Assembly: GCA_017408525.1 (NCBI GenBank)
Contig: JAFQUN010000072.1
Span: 1 to 35,656, forward strand
DNA from: Oscillospiraceae bacterium
Lineage (GTDB): Bacteria; Bacillota; Clostridia; Oscillospirales; Oscillospiraceae
Direction of reading: 5' to 3'
Length of the DNA stretch: 35,656 bases
Made by a program: the position numbers and the translations under genes. The notes beneath the pieces are model-generated. The model was not told where the DNA came from, made no database searches, and was given only the letters and a program-made list of their open reading frames with translations. Of the stretch, positions 14,040-21,675 are shown in pieces (within the stretch, counting starts at the first letter, position 1; the number at the start of each line of letters is the position of its first letter).

Positions 14040-16052
14040 ATGCGCATCGCTTTTGCAGGAAATCCCAACAGCGGGAAAACCACCATGTACAACGCCCTCA
14101 CAGGACGCAGCGAAAAGGTCGGCAACTGGGCAGGTGTGACCGTTTCCAAAAAGGAAGCGCCCATCAAGGACTCCTACGCCCACGGGCAGGAGCTTGCTGC
14201 CGTCGACCTTCCTGGTGCGTACTCCATGTCGCCATTCACATCGGAGGAGGGCATCACGAGCGGCTACATCAAAAACGAGCGCCCCGACGTCATCATCAAC
14301 ATCGTCGATGCAACGAACCTCAGCCGCTCGCTCTTTTTCACGACGCAGCTTCTGGAGCTTGGCATCCCCACTGTCGTCGCGCTCAACAAGCACGATGTGA
14401 ACGAAAAGAAGCAGACTGTGATCGACACAAAGTTGCTGTCCGAAAAACTGGGCTGCCCTGTTGTGAACACAACCTCGACGACGAGCGAGGGTCTTTCGGA
14501 AGTTGTTGAGGCAGCGGCAGCGCTGTACGGAAAAGAGCAATCAGCGCCCTACACGCAGGGAAACGTCGATCTTAGCGACAAGAGCGCTGTGGAGGCTGCC
14601 GACCGCGCGCGCTTTGCGTTTGTAAACGAGCTTGTCGCCGCCGTGGAAACGCGAAAAGTCCTCACGAAGGACAAAAACGCGCAGGATGACATTGACAATA
14701 TTCTGACGCATCCTGTCGCGGGACTTCTCATTTTTGCAGTTGTCATGTTCCTCGTCTTCCACATCTCGCAGTCCGACGGGCGGCTGGGACTTGGCATCTA
14801 TCTTGCCGACCTTCTCGTCGGCTGGCTGGAAGCATTCCAAGGGTGGGTCGCCGGCGCGGTTTCGACTGCCTCGCCCGTATTGCAGGCACTTCTCGTTGAC
14901 GGCGTGATCGGCGGTGTCGCCGCTGTTGTCGGATTTTTGCCGCTTGTGATGGTCATGTATTTTTTGATCGCCCTTTTGGAGGACTGCGGCTATATGGCGC
15001 GCGCGACGGTCGTGCTCGATCCCATTTTCAAAAAGGTCGGTCTTTCGGGGCGCTCTGTCATCCCGTTCGTCATCGGCACTGGCTGCGCCATTCCGGGCGT
15101 GATGGCGTGCCGCACCATCCGAAACGAGCGCGAGCGCCGTGCGACGGCGATGCTTACGCCGTTTATGCCCTGCGGCGCGAAGCTGCCGGTCATCGCGCTT
15201 TTTGCCGGTGCGTTCTTCGGCGACGCAAGCTGGGTGGGTACGCTGATGTATTTTGTCGGCATCGCGATGATCCTGCTCGGTGCGCTGCTTGTCAATGTGA
15301 TCGCAGGACACAAGGCACGCAAGTCCTTTTTCATCATCGAGCTTCCCGAATATAAGCTCCCTTCCGTGAAGCGCGCGTTTATCTCCATGTGCAGCCGCGG
15401 CTGGGCGTATATCGTCAAGGCCGGTACGGTGATCCTCGTTTGCAACACCGTCGTGCAGCTCATGCAGAGCTTTACATGGAGCTTTGCCGTTGCGGAAAAT
15501 GCCGCAGATTCCATCCTTGCGTCCGTTGCATCGCCCATTGCGTATCTGCTCGTTCCCATCGTGGGCGTTGCATCCTGGCAGCTTGCCGCGGCGGCTGTGA
15601 CCGGCTTTATCGCAAAGGAAAATGTCGTCGGAACGCTTGCCGTGTGCTTCGTGGGACTTGAAAATCTCATCGACACGGAAGAACTTGCCCTGATGGAAGG
15701 CGCAGGTGCGGAGGTCGCCGGCGTCATGGCGATCACGAAGGTCGCGGCTCTTGCGTATTTGATGTTCAACCTCTACACGCCGCCGTGCTTCGCGGCGCTC
15801 GGCGCGATGCGCTCGGAGATCGGTGCGCGCAAGTGGTTCTGGGGCGGCGTTGCACTCCAATTTGCGGCAGGCTATACGCTCTCCTACCTTGTCTACACCG
15901 TCGGTACACTTTTGACCTACCCTGCCGCGCTGAATATTGGCGCTGCACTCGCAGGGCTTGGCGTTATTCTCGTCATCGCCGGTATCATCGTGTATATTGC
16001 ACGAAAAAATACGCGCGCACACTCTGCGGCATATGCGCTGGGTGCGGCGTAA
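14040..16052 (+). CDS. feoB: FeoB ferrous iron transporter
   Basis: This 670-residue inner-membrane Fe(II) transporter has an N-terminal G domain: G1 GNPNSGKT (7-14), G3 DLPG (56-59) and G4 NKHD (116-119). The TSEEGI segment of the helical region is visible. The C-terminal membrane part has paired Gate motifs, including the conserved GTGCAIPGVMACRT and MPCGAKLPV segments with their cysteines. The length is normal for the compact clostridial form. GAGGAGGAAAA precedes the ATG. It is followed 15 nt later by a small cysteine-rich membrane protein that probably acts with it. Regulation by the adjacent DtxR-type protein is inferred from the operators. Confidence 0.95.
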   Translation: MRIAFAGNPNSGKTTMYNALTGRSEKVGNWAGVTVSKKEAPIKDSYAHGQELAAVDLPGAYSMSPFTSEEGITSGYIKNERPDVIINIVDATNLSRSLFFTTQLLELGIPTVVALNKHDVNEKKQTVIDTKLLSEKLGCPVVNTTSTTSEGLSEVVEAAAALYGKEQSAPYTQGNVDLSDKSAVEAADRARFAFVNELVAAVETRKVLTKDKNAQDDIDNILTHPVAGLLIFAVVMFLVFHISQSDGRLGLGIYLADLLVGWLEAFQGWVAGAVSTASPVLQALLVDGVIGGVAAVVGFLPLVMVMYFLIALLEDCGYMARATVVLDPIFKKVGLSGRSVIPFVIGTGCAIPGVMACRTIRNERERRATAMLTPFMPCGAKLPVIALFAGAFFGDASWVGTLMYFVGIAMILLGALLVNVIAGHKARKSFFIIELPEYKLPSVKRAFISMCSRGWAYIVKAGTVILVCNTVVQLMQSFTWSFAVAENAADSILASVASPIAYLLVPIVGVASWQLAAAAVTGFIAKENVVGTLAVCFVGLENLIDTEELALMEGAGAEVAGVMAITKVAALAYLMFNLYTPPCFAALGAMRSEIGARKWFWGGVALQFAAGYTLSYLVYTVGTLLTYPAALNIGAALAGLGVILVIAGIIVYIARKNTRAHSAAYALGAA

Positions 16053-16067
16053 GAGAAGAGGTGCGCG

Positions 16068-16247
16068 ATGGATATTCTCATCATCGTCCTCGTCACCGCC
16101 ATCGTCGCTTTTGCAGCAGGGTACATCTGCAAGGCAAAACGCCGCGGCGTCAAGTGCATCGGCTGTCCCGATGGCGCAAAATGCTCCGGCTGCTGCACAG
16201 GCTGCGAAGCCGCGTGCGGCGGCTGCGGCAAGAGAGAAAATACATGA
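16068..16247 (+). CDS. FeoB-associated cysteine-rich membrane protein
   Basis: This 59-residue protein has one N-terminal transmembrane segment (ILIIVLVTAIVAFAAGYI, 3-20). A basic stretch and ten cysteines in repeated CxGC and CC arrangements (CIGCPDGAKCSGCCTGCEA) follow. This matches the FeoB_associated family found directly after feoB in Firmicutes. Its role is not proven; metal handling on the cytosolic side of FeoB or a FeoC-like function has been proposed. GAAGAGGTG precedes the ATG. Confidence 0.88.
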   Translation: MDILIIVLVTAIVAFAAGYICKAKRRGVKCIGCPDGAKCSGCCTGCEAACGGCGKRENT

Positions 16248-16270
16248 TCGTTCCTCCCCCCGATCAAAGT

Positions 16271-16316
16271 GTGCGAAGGCGGCTCTTTTTCAAAAGAGCC
16301 GCCTTTGCACATATTT
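16271..16316 (+). terminator. Terminator of the feoB unit
   Basis: A long stem of about 18 bp (GTGCGAAGGCGGCTCTTT / AAAGAGCCGCCTTTGCAC) around a TTCA loop, followed by ATATTTT. Confidence 0.8.
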
Positions 16317-16369
16317 TGCGCGATTTTGCAGAAAATACGACAGTAAAACCACTTTGCAGGAGGAGTTCG

Positions 16370-16927
16370 ATGTCAGACGAGCAAATCGTCAAATACTGCG
16401 CGCCAACGCTTGCAGGCATTAAAACAGGAAATCTTTTCAGCTGCAAGGATGCAAGCGTCGCGGCAGTTCGCGCACTCAACAGGCGGCTTGTCCCGAAGGG
16501 GATCTGCACCCTTGCAAAAGAGCGCGGTGGAACGAGGACGCTTGTGTACGTTTTTCGTCCTGCATATCTTGCGCTCGACCTTCGTGATGCGCGTGCGGCG
16601 GCACTTCTGCGCGCACGCGGCTATCCGTTCGGTGAAATGCGCCGCTGTGTTGCAGAACTCATGCGGCGCATCGAAAACGATGCGGCGTTCCCGCACGAGG
16701 TCGGACTTTTTCTCGGCTATCCGCCGGAGGATGTGCGCGCGTTTATCGACGGCCGCGATGCGTACAAATGCGTGGGGTGCTGGAAAGTTTACGACGACGC
16801 GGATGCCGCGCGGCGCGCTTTCGGGCAGTATAAGCGCTGTACGCGCGAGTACCGCAAACGGTGGGAAAGCGGATACTCTCTTGACACACTGGCTGTTTGT
16901 CAAAACGAATGCCCGGCCTTTTGGTAA
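16370..16927 (+). CDS. DUF3793 family protein
   Basis: This 185-residue cytosolic protein of the DUF3793 family is common in Clostridia near iron, flavodoxin and Feo genes. It carries the typical features of an early TLAGIKTGNLFSC, a central VGLFLGYPPEDVRAFI and a Cys-bearing YKCVGCWKVY, ending near a C-x4-C. No enzymatic activity is established. AGGAGG precedes the ATG, 59 nt after the feo terminator stem, and no palindrome of the GTTAGC type lies upstream, so iron control is not shown. Confidence 0.8.
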   Translation: MSDEQIVKYCAPTLAGIKTGNLFSCKDASVAAVRALNRRLVPKGICTLAKERGGTRTLVYVFRPAYLALDLRDARAAALLRARGYPFGEMRRCVAELMRRIENDAAFPHEVGLFLGYPPEDVRAFIDGRDAYKCVGCWKVYDDADAARRAFGQYKRCTREYRKRWESGYSLDTLAVCQNECPAFW

Positions 16928-16940
16928 AGGTCGGGCAGCC
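16909..16940. terminator. Convergent-gene hairpin
   Basis: TGCCCGGCC / GGTCGGGCA encloses the DUF3793 stop region, with GTTTTAC beyond. It probably ends both this gene and the opposing YgiQ gene. Confidence 0.65.
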
Positions 16941-16943
16941 GTT

Positions 16944-18872
16944 TTACTTCATTTTCCGTTTTGGCTTGCGCGATGGCTTTGCGCCTTTATGCGGCGGAGA
17001 TTTCGTCGCACCTTTTTTCGGCGTTTTCTGCGCGCCCGCCTTTTCGCGCCGCGACGCGGCAAGATTTGCAGCCGAGCGCGGGCGGATGAGGCAGTTTTTG
17101 CCGTAGCCGATCAAATCCTCGCGCCCCGCCTTTCGCAGCGCCTCCTCGACAAGCGCACGCTTTTCGGGACGGCGCCACTGCAAAAGCGCGCGTTGGAGCG
17201 CCTTATCGTGCGCGTCGCGGGCAACGTACACCTCCGACATATCGCGCGGGTCGATGCCCGTATAGTACATGCACGTTGAAAGTGTGCCGGGCGTGGGGTA
17301 GAAATCCTGCACCTGCTCAGGCTGATGCCCTGTGGAGTGGAGGAACTCGGCAAGCTTCACCGCGTCACCCAGCGTGCATCCGGGGTGGGAGGACATGAGG
17401 TAAGGGACAAGATACTGCTCTTTGCCCTGCTTTTCGTTGAGTCTTTGATACTTTGCCCAAAAACGCTCAAAAACGTCAAAGTGCGGCTTTCCCATGTAGT
17501 CAAGAACGCCTGCCACACAATGCTCCGGCGCGACTTTGAGCTGTCCGGAAACATGGTAGCGGACAAGTTCGGCGAAAAAGTCGCCGCGCTTATCTTGGAG
17601 CATATAATCGTAGCGGATGCCGGAGCGGACAAACACTTTCTTCACGCCCGGGATGGCGCGTGCGCGGCGCAGGAGCGTCAAATACTCCGAGTGGTCGGCA
17701 TCAAGATTCGGACAGGGTTTTGGCGCAAGGCAGCTTTTGTTTTTGCACATTCCCGCCTTCTCCTGCTTCTTGCAGGAAGGATGGCGGAAGTTTGCCGACG
17801 GTCCCCCGATGTCGTGGACGTAGCCTTTGAAAAGCGGATCGTGCGTAAAACCCTCGATCTCGCGCAGGACAGATTCGATGCTGCGTGAGGTGATGGCGCG
17901 CCCTTGGTGGAAGGCAAGCGAGCAGAAATTGCACCCGCCAAAGCAGCCGCGGTTGTGCGTGACGGAAAAGCGCACCTCCTCGATCGCAGGGACACCGCCG
18001 AGCGCGTCGTACATGGGATGCACTTCGCGCATATAGGGAAGCTCGGCAACGGCGTCAAGCTCCTCACGGTTCAAGGGCGCGGCAGGCGGATTGCAGACGA
18101 GAACGCGGTTTTCGTGCGCTTGCAGCACGGCGCGTCCGCGCACGCTGTCATGCTCTTCATAGGTGATGCGCGTTGCCTCGGCATAGGCGCGCTTATTCGT
18201 GCAGACCTCTTCAAAGGACGCGCAGGTGACGGACGGGAACGCACATTCGTCCTCGCTTTTTGCGGCAAAGCAAGTGCCGCGTACATTGTGGATGGTGGAA
18301 ACATCCTCGCCGGCGGCAAGGCGCGCGGCGATCTCGCGTGTGGCACGCTCGCCCATGCCGTAGACGAGCAGATCCGCCTGCGCGTCAAAGAGGATGCTGC
18401 GGCGCACCTTGTCGTCCCAGTAGTCGTAATGCGCGAAGCGCCGAAGGCTTGCCTCAAGCCCGCCGATGACAATGGGGATATTGCCGAATGCCTCGCGCGC
18501 ACGGTTCGCGTACACGATGGTCGGGCGGTCGGGGCGAAGTCCCATGCGCGCACCGGGGCTGTACGAATCGCTTGTGCGGCGGCGCTTTGCGACGGTGTAG
18601 TGGGCAACCATCGAGTCGATGTTGCCGCCGCCGATCATCACGCCGTAGCGCGGCTTTCCCATGTCAAGGAACGGCTGCGCGCTGTGCCAGTCGGGCTGGG
18701 CAAGGATGGCAACACGGTAGCCTTCCGCTTCCAGCACGCGGGCGATGATGGTCGTGCCGAAGCTGGGGTGGTCAACGTACGCGTCGGCGGTGACGACCAG
18801 AAAATCGTAGTAGTACCAGTCGCGCTCGCGCATCTCGTCGCGGCTGGTGGGGAGAAACTGTTTTATTTTCAT
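16944..18872 (-). CDS. YgiQ family radical SAM protein
   Basis: This 642-residue protein has the radical SAM [4Fe-4S] motif C310-x3-C314-x2-C317 (GCFGGCNFC) in the middle. A B12-like/YgiQ N-terminal domain comes before it (DWYYYDFLVVTADAYVDHPSFG, GVMIGGGNIDSMV). The long C-terminal tail is Lys-rich, as in the UPF0313/YgiQ group. The substrate of this family is unknown. It lies 24 nt downstream of the phosphatase-GNAT gene on the same strand, so both probably share a transcript. The last 60 residues are low-complexity basic sequence that may bind nucleic acid. Confidence 0.9.
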   Translation of the reverse strand: MKIKQFLPTSRDEMRERDWYYYDFLVVTADAYVDHPSFGTTIIARVLEAEGYRVAILAQPDWHSAQPFLDMGKPRYGVMIGGGNIDSMVAHYTVAKRRRTSDSYSPGARMGLRPDRPTIVYANRAREAFGNIPIVIGGLEASLRRFAHYDYWDDKVRRSILFDAQADLLVYGMGERATREIAARLAAGEDVSTIHNVRGTCFAAKSEDECAFPSVTCASFEEVCTNKRAYAEATRITYEEHDSVRGRAVLQAHENRVLVCNPPAAPLNREELDAVAELPYMREVHPMYDALGGVPAIEEVRFSVTHNRGCFGGCNFCSLAFHQGRAITSRSIESVLREIEGFTHDPLFKGYVHDIGGPSANFRHPSCKKQEKAGMCKNKSCLAPKPCPNLDADHSEYLTLLRRARAIPGVKKVFVRSGIRYDYMLQDKRGDFFAELVRYHVSGQLKVAPEHCVAGVLDYMGKPHFDVFERFWAKYQRLNEKQGKEQYLVPYLMSSHPGCTLGDAVKLAEFLHSTGHQPEQVQDFYPTPGTLSTCMYYTGIDPRDMSEVYVARDAHDKALQRALLQWRRPEKRALVEEALRKAGREDLIGYGKNCLIRPRSAANLAASRREKAGAQKTPKKGATKSPPHKGAKPSRKPKRKMK

Positions 18873-18896
18873 CGTTTGTGTGTCACCGCCTTTTTG

Positions 18897-20042
18897 TCAG
18901 AAAGTGTAACGCTGCTCAAAACCGATGTATTTTTCAAGCGTCACGGTGCGCGCATCGCGCGCCGTTTCTTCAAAGTCGTAGCTCAAAAAACGTGCGGCGA
19001 GCGCTTCATCTCTCGCATCGAGCACGACACGCAGGCGCTCGCGTCCGCGCGGGCGGTAGAAGGAGATGGCTTCGCCGACAAGGTAGATGCCAAAGCCGCG
19101 CTTACGGATGGCAGGCGTAAGGTAGAAAAAGTCGATCGAGCCGACGCCCTCCGCCTCACCGTGCGTCTTATCGAACTGCACGACACCGACGTGCGCGCCC
19201 TCCTGAAAGATGCACATGACGCTGCGCGCGTCGCGCTGCGCGAGTGCGCGCGCCTCATCAAGCCTTGCCGCACCGTCGAAGCCCGTCTCGCCGCCGTTCA
19301 CGGAAACGTACGCCTCGCGCTGACATTCAACGTAGAAATCGGCGTCGCGCTGCGCGTCGAACGGCGCATAATAAATCCCTTGGTCAACGCCGCGGCTGCT
19401 TTTCCACCAACTTTGGCGCGAGAAGGTGGAAAGCTCCTTGAGGTGCGAGTTGTCGTTGATATAAACGAAATTCGCGCGGTCGCCCTCAACTTCGATCTTC
19501 GTGACGGCGGTGTTGTCGGCGTGACCGGTCTTGCCGATCTCGGCAAAAGAAAGTCCTTGCAGCGTGCCGATAAGGATGCGAAGCGCCATGCCGTGACTGA
19601 CAATGGCGACGGTCTTCCCCTCGTTTTCGCGCGCAATGCGCCAAAAAGCGTCCGTCATGCGTTTTTGCACAAGCTCGACCGTTTCCGAGCCTTCGACCTG
19701 CCAGCCGATCATACCGGTGTTGAAGCGGGCAAGGCTTTCGTACTCAAACTGCGCAAGCTCGCCCCACGGGCGATCCTCCCACGCGCCGATGCTGACCTCG
19801 CGCAGCTCGCGCATGGGCGTGATGGGAAGGTCACGGTCGTGTGTGAGCGCACCTGCTGTGGTGCGCGTGCGGAAAAGGTCGCTTGCGTATATCGCGTCGA
19901 TCTGCACGTCCAGAAACCGCTCACGCAGCGAGGCGATCTGGCGGTAGCCGCGCGCGGTGATGGCGCTGTCATACTGTCCGTGCGCGCGGCGGTAGAGGTT
20001 GCCCTCCGCCTCGGCGTGCCGGATGAGATAGATGGTAGTCAT
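18897..20042 (-). CDS. Histidine phosphatase-GNAT acetyltransferase fusion
   Basis: This 381-residue two-domain protein begins with a histidine phosphatase (phosphoglycerate mutase-like) domain (about 1-200). That domain has phospho-acceptor motif LIRHAEAEGN (His9), the acid region REVSIGAWED (about 81-90) and the second histidine VSHG (His150). The C-terminal part (about 225-375) is a GNAT fold with the acetyl-CoA-binding region around FYLTPAIRKRGFGIYLVGEA. Stand-alone versions of both domains are common; the fusion is less so and occurs in Clostridia. Substrates are unknown. The ATG lies 30 nt from a multi-hairpin repeat. Confidence 0.85.
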   Translation of the reverse strand: MTTIYLIRHAEAEGNLYRRAHGQYDSAITARGYRQIASLRERFLDVQIDAIYASDLFRTRTTAGALTHDRDLPITPMRELREVSIGAWEDRPWGELAQFEYESLARFNTGMIGWQVEGSETVELVQKRMTDAFWRIARENEGKTVAIVSHGMALRILIGTLQGLSFAEIGKTGHADNTAVTKIEVEGDRANFVYINDNSHLKELSTFSRQSWWKSSRGVDQGIYYAPFDAQRDADFYVECQREAYVSVNGGETGFDGAARLDEARALAQRDARSVMCIFQEGAHVGVVQFDKTHGEAEGVGSIDFFYLTPAIRKRGFGIYLVGEAISFYRPRGRERLRVVLDARDEALAARFLSYDFEETARDARTVTLEKYIGFEQRYTF

Positions 20043-20072
20043 ATTCCGATAAACCCCTTATATAACACAGTT

Positions 20073-20247
20073 TGTCTAAAAAGTCTCACAGAGTTTTGCG
20101 GCTATGCCGCGAAAGAAAGTTAAATCATTTTCTCCGGCGGCATGCACGCCTCCGAAAATACTTCTCGCGGAGCGAGTGTGCGAGTGGACACAAGTGCACG
20201 GAGCGGAGCGCAAAAGACTCGAAAAAGATGCTTCGCATCTTTTTCGA
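20073..20247 (-). repeat. Dispersed multi-hairpin repeat, copy B (reverse)
   Basis: Read on the minus strand: hairpin 1 (20247-20219) is a perfect 13-bp stem TCGAAAAAGATGC with loop GAA, starting 4 nt after the stop codon of the PyrF-like gene. A GC-rich part with CTCGCACACTCGC follows, then hairpin 3 (TTTTCGGAG ... CCGGAGAAAA), hairpin 4 (CGCGGC / GCCGC) and the conserved end CTCTGTGAGACTTTTT. It fills the gap between two co-directional genes. Confidence 0.85.
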
Positions 20248-20251
20248 AATT

Positions 20252-21052
20252 CTATACTATGGTAATATATTTCTTCGTTTCCGCCTTTGCCGCGATGACC
20301 GCATCGCGCGCAGCGGCGCGGAAATCACCATCCGTGTGCTGCTCGACACGCATGGTCAAGAGGATATCTGCGCCGTATTCATTCGCGGCGCAGCTCGCCG
20401 TTTCGACGGTGCAGTCGGTAAGAAGGAAAAACGTTTTCCCCATGCGGCGGCGCAGGTCGCGAATGTCAAGCGGCGAATCGCTGCCGATCAACGCACCAAC
20501 ACTGCCTTGCGCCCCCTTCTGCGCACGGGTGGTCAGTTCCGCGACGGCGGCAGAGAGCTTGCGGTCACCCGCCATAAGGTTCTGCACATCGGAAGCGGAT
20601 GGATTCGCGCTTTTGAGCATAACAAAAATATCCTGCGCTTCGGAAGCCGGACGCATCGCGTCCATCCCTGTGTACGGCGTGACGGTCACGGCATCGGGTA
20701 AAAAACCGTCAAACCACGGCTGCGCGTCGGTGCTTCCGGCATTCAAAATGGTGTAAAGCCCCTTGTTGCGCGCAACGGTCAAAAGGTGTGTAAGTACCTC
20801 CAATCCCGAAAAGCCGAGCTTCAGAAAGGGCGCGGTATCGATCACAACGGCGGGGAGTTCCCCCTCTGCCGCGTCCAAAAGCGCGCAGCAGTACATTCGC
20901 ATTGCCTCACACGTTGTCTGCGGCACGTCGCCGAAAAGCGAGCGAAAATTATTGACAACACCCTGCGACAAAAGCGCCGCGTCGGGTGAAATATGGAGCG
21001 CAAGCGGCGTTTTGCACGAACGGATACGCTCTTTCAGAATTTCAAAAGACAT
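20252..21052 (-). CDS. PyrF-like (OMP decarboxylase family 2) protein lacking catalytic lysine
   Basis: This 266-residue TIM-barrel protein is recognisable as a relative of clostridial orotidine 5'-phosphate decarboxylase: AVTVTPYTGMDAM (about 121-133), FVMLKSANPSASDVQNL (143-159) and a C-terminal ADILLTMRVEQH region. However, the active-site DxKxxD motif reads NAGSTD (104-109), so the first Asp is Asn and the essential Lys is Gly. The N-terminal LDPD reads ISPD. It is therefore unlikely to decarboxylate OMP. It may be a pseudoenzyme or bind another phosphorylated ligand. Its own promoter (21098-21126) and intact frame argue against simple decay. Confidence 0.7.
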   Translation of the reverse strand: MSFEILKERIRSCKTPLALHISPDAALLSQGVVNNFRSLFGDVPQTTCEAMRMYCCALLDAAEGELPAVVIDTAPFLKLGFSGLEVLTHLLTVARNKGLYTILNAGSTDAQPWFDGFLPDAVTVTPYTGMDAMRPASEAQDIFVMLKSANPSASDVQNLMAGDRKLSAAVAELTTRAQKGAQGSVGALIGSDSPLDIRDLRRRMGKTFFLLTDCTVETASCAANEYGADILLTMRVEQHTDGDFRAAARDAVIAAKAETKKYITIV

Positions 21053-21097
21053 AGCGAGGGACTCCTTTCACGCTGTAAACATAGTACCTAAAATATT

Positions 21098-21126
21098 ATT
21101 ATATTTGAAACGGCACATTTTAGCAA
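21098..21126 (-). promoter_or_regulatory. Sigma-A promoter for the PyrF-like gene
   Basis: Minus strand TTGCTA (21121-21126), 17-nt spacer, consensus TATAAT (21098-21103). Confidence 0.78.
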
Positions 21127-21133
21127 ATAAAAT
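21105..21133 (+). promoter_or_regulatory. Overlapping divergent promoter for the small protein gene
   Basis: TTGAAA (21105-21110), 17-nt spacer, TAAAAT (21128-21133). It overlaps the opposite promoter almost completely, so polymerase can probably occupy only one at a time. Confidence 0.7.
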
Positions 21134-21203
21134 TCGCAAAAATCGGCGCTTTTTTTGCCGCAGTCGGGCATACTACCTGCGTGCAGACAAGGAGAGTGAT
21201 ACG

Positions 21204-21383
21204 ATGAGCTGCGTCGCATTTTTTCGCGGCATGGGCGTCGGACTGGTCGCCGGCGCTGCATTTGCTGCTGCGGTGATGACGAGAAAGCAGTCCATGAAAA
21301 CCTGCGTTGGCAGGGGTATGCAGAATATGGGTAACGCCGTGGACCGCGTTCTTGGAGACATCATCGACAGCGTTTGCGGATAA
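21204..21383 (+). CDS. Small glycine/alanine-rich membrane protein
   Basis: This 59-residue protein has one hydrophobic, Gly/Ala-rich segment (MGVGLVAGAAFAAAVMT, 10-26). A basic, Met-rich amphipathic tail (RGMQNMGNAVDRVLGDIID) follows. The general look is that of YtxH-like or similar small proteins widespread in Clostridia; no function is known. AAGGAGAG precedes the ATG, and a strong promoter lies upstream. A multi-hairpin repeat begins 5 nt after its stop. Confidence 0.7.
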   Translation: MSCVAFFRGMGVGLVAGAAFAAAVMTRKQSMKTCVGRGMQNMGNAVDRVLGDIIDSVCG

Positions 21384-21388
21384 AAAAC

Positions 21389-21600
21389 TCGGGGAAGATG
21401 CGCGGCATCTTCCCCGAAAATTTTTCAAAAAAAGCGGAAGCCGCTTTTTTGAATCTTTTGCACTGCGCTGCGCGCACTCGCCGCCGCAAGGCGGCTCGCA
21501 CACTTCGCTTCGTGATAAGAATTTTTTTCGACGCGCATGTCGTCGAAAAAAATGATTGAAATTTGTTTCGCGGCGGCGATGCGAAATTCTTCAAAACTTC
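21389..21600 (+). repeat. Dispersed multi-hairpin repeat, copy C
   Basis: Hairpin 1 (21389-21417) is a perfect 13-bp stem TCGGGGAAGATGC with loop GCG. An extra hairpin follows (about 21425-21450, AAAAAAGCGG / CCGCTTTTTT) that copies A and B lack. Then come the GC-rich part (GCGCACTCGCC ... GGCGGCTCGCACAC), hairpin 3 (about 21530-21553, TTTTTTCGAC / GTCGAAAAAA) and hairpin 4 (TTTCGC / GCGAAA). The 3' end (TTCTTCAAAACTT) has diverged from the other copies. Confidence 0.82.
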
Positions 21601-21606
21601 TTGCGA

Positions 21607-21635
21607 TTGCAAACGGGAGAGATTTCTGCTAAAAT
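21607..21635 (+). promoter_or_regulatory. Sigma-A promoter for the nucleoside phosphorylase
   Basis: TTGCAA (21607-21612), 17-nt spacer, TAAAAT (21630-21635), immediately after repeat copy C and 40 nt before the chosen start. Confidence 0.72.
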
Positions 21636-21675
21636 CAAGGGTAGAAGATCAAATTTTTAAGTGAGGTGTATAGTG

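Noticed and set aside
14541-16022. 493-codon minus-strand frame opposite feoB
   Set aside because: Antisense shadow with His/Asp/Lys-rich low-complexity composition, no motif.
17904-20123. 739-codon plus-strand open frame antisense to the YgiQ and phosphatase-GNAT genes
   Set aside because: It spans two clear minus-strand genes and has no recognisable domains; long antisense frames are expected at this GC content and codon bias.
20072-20701. 209-codon plus-strand frame starting in repeat copy B
   Set aside because: Its first part is the reverse reading of the repeat, and similar frames occur in the reverse of copies A and C; an artefact of the repeat, not a gene family.
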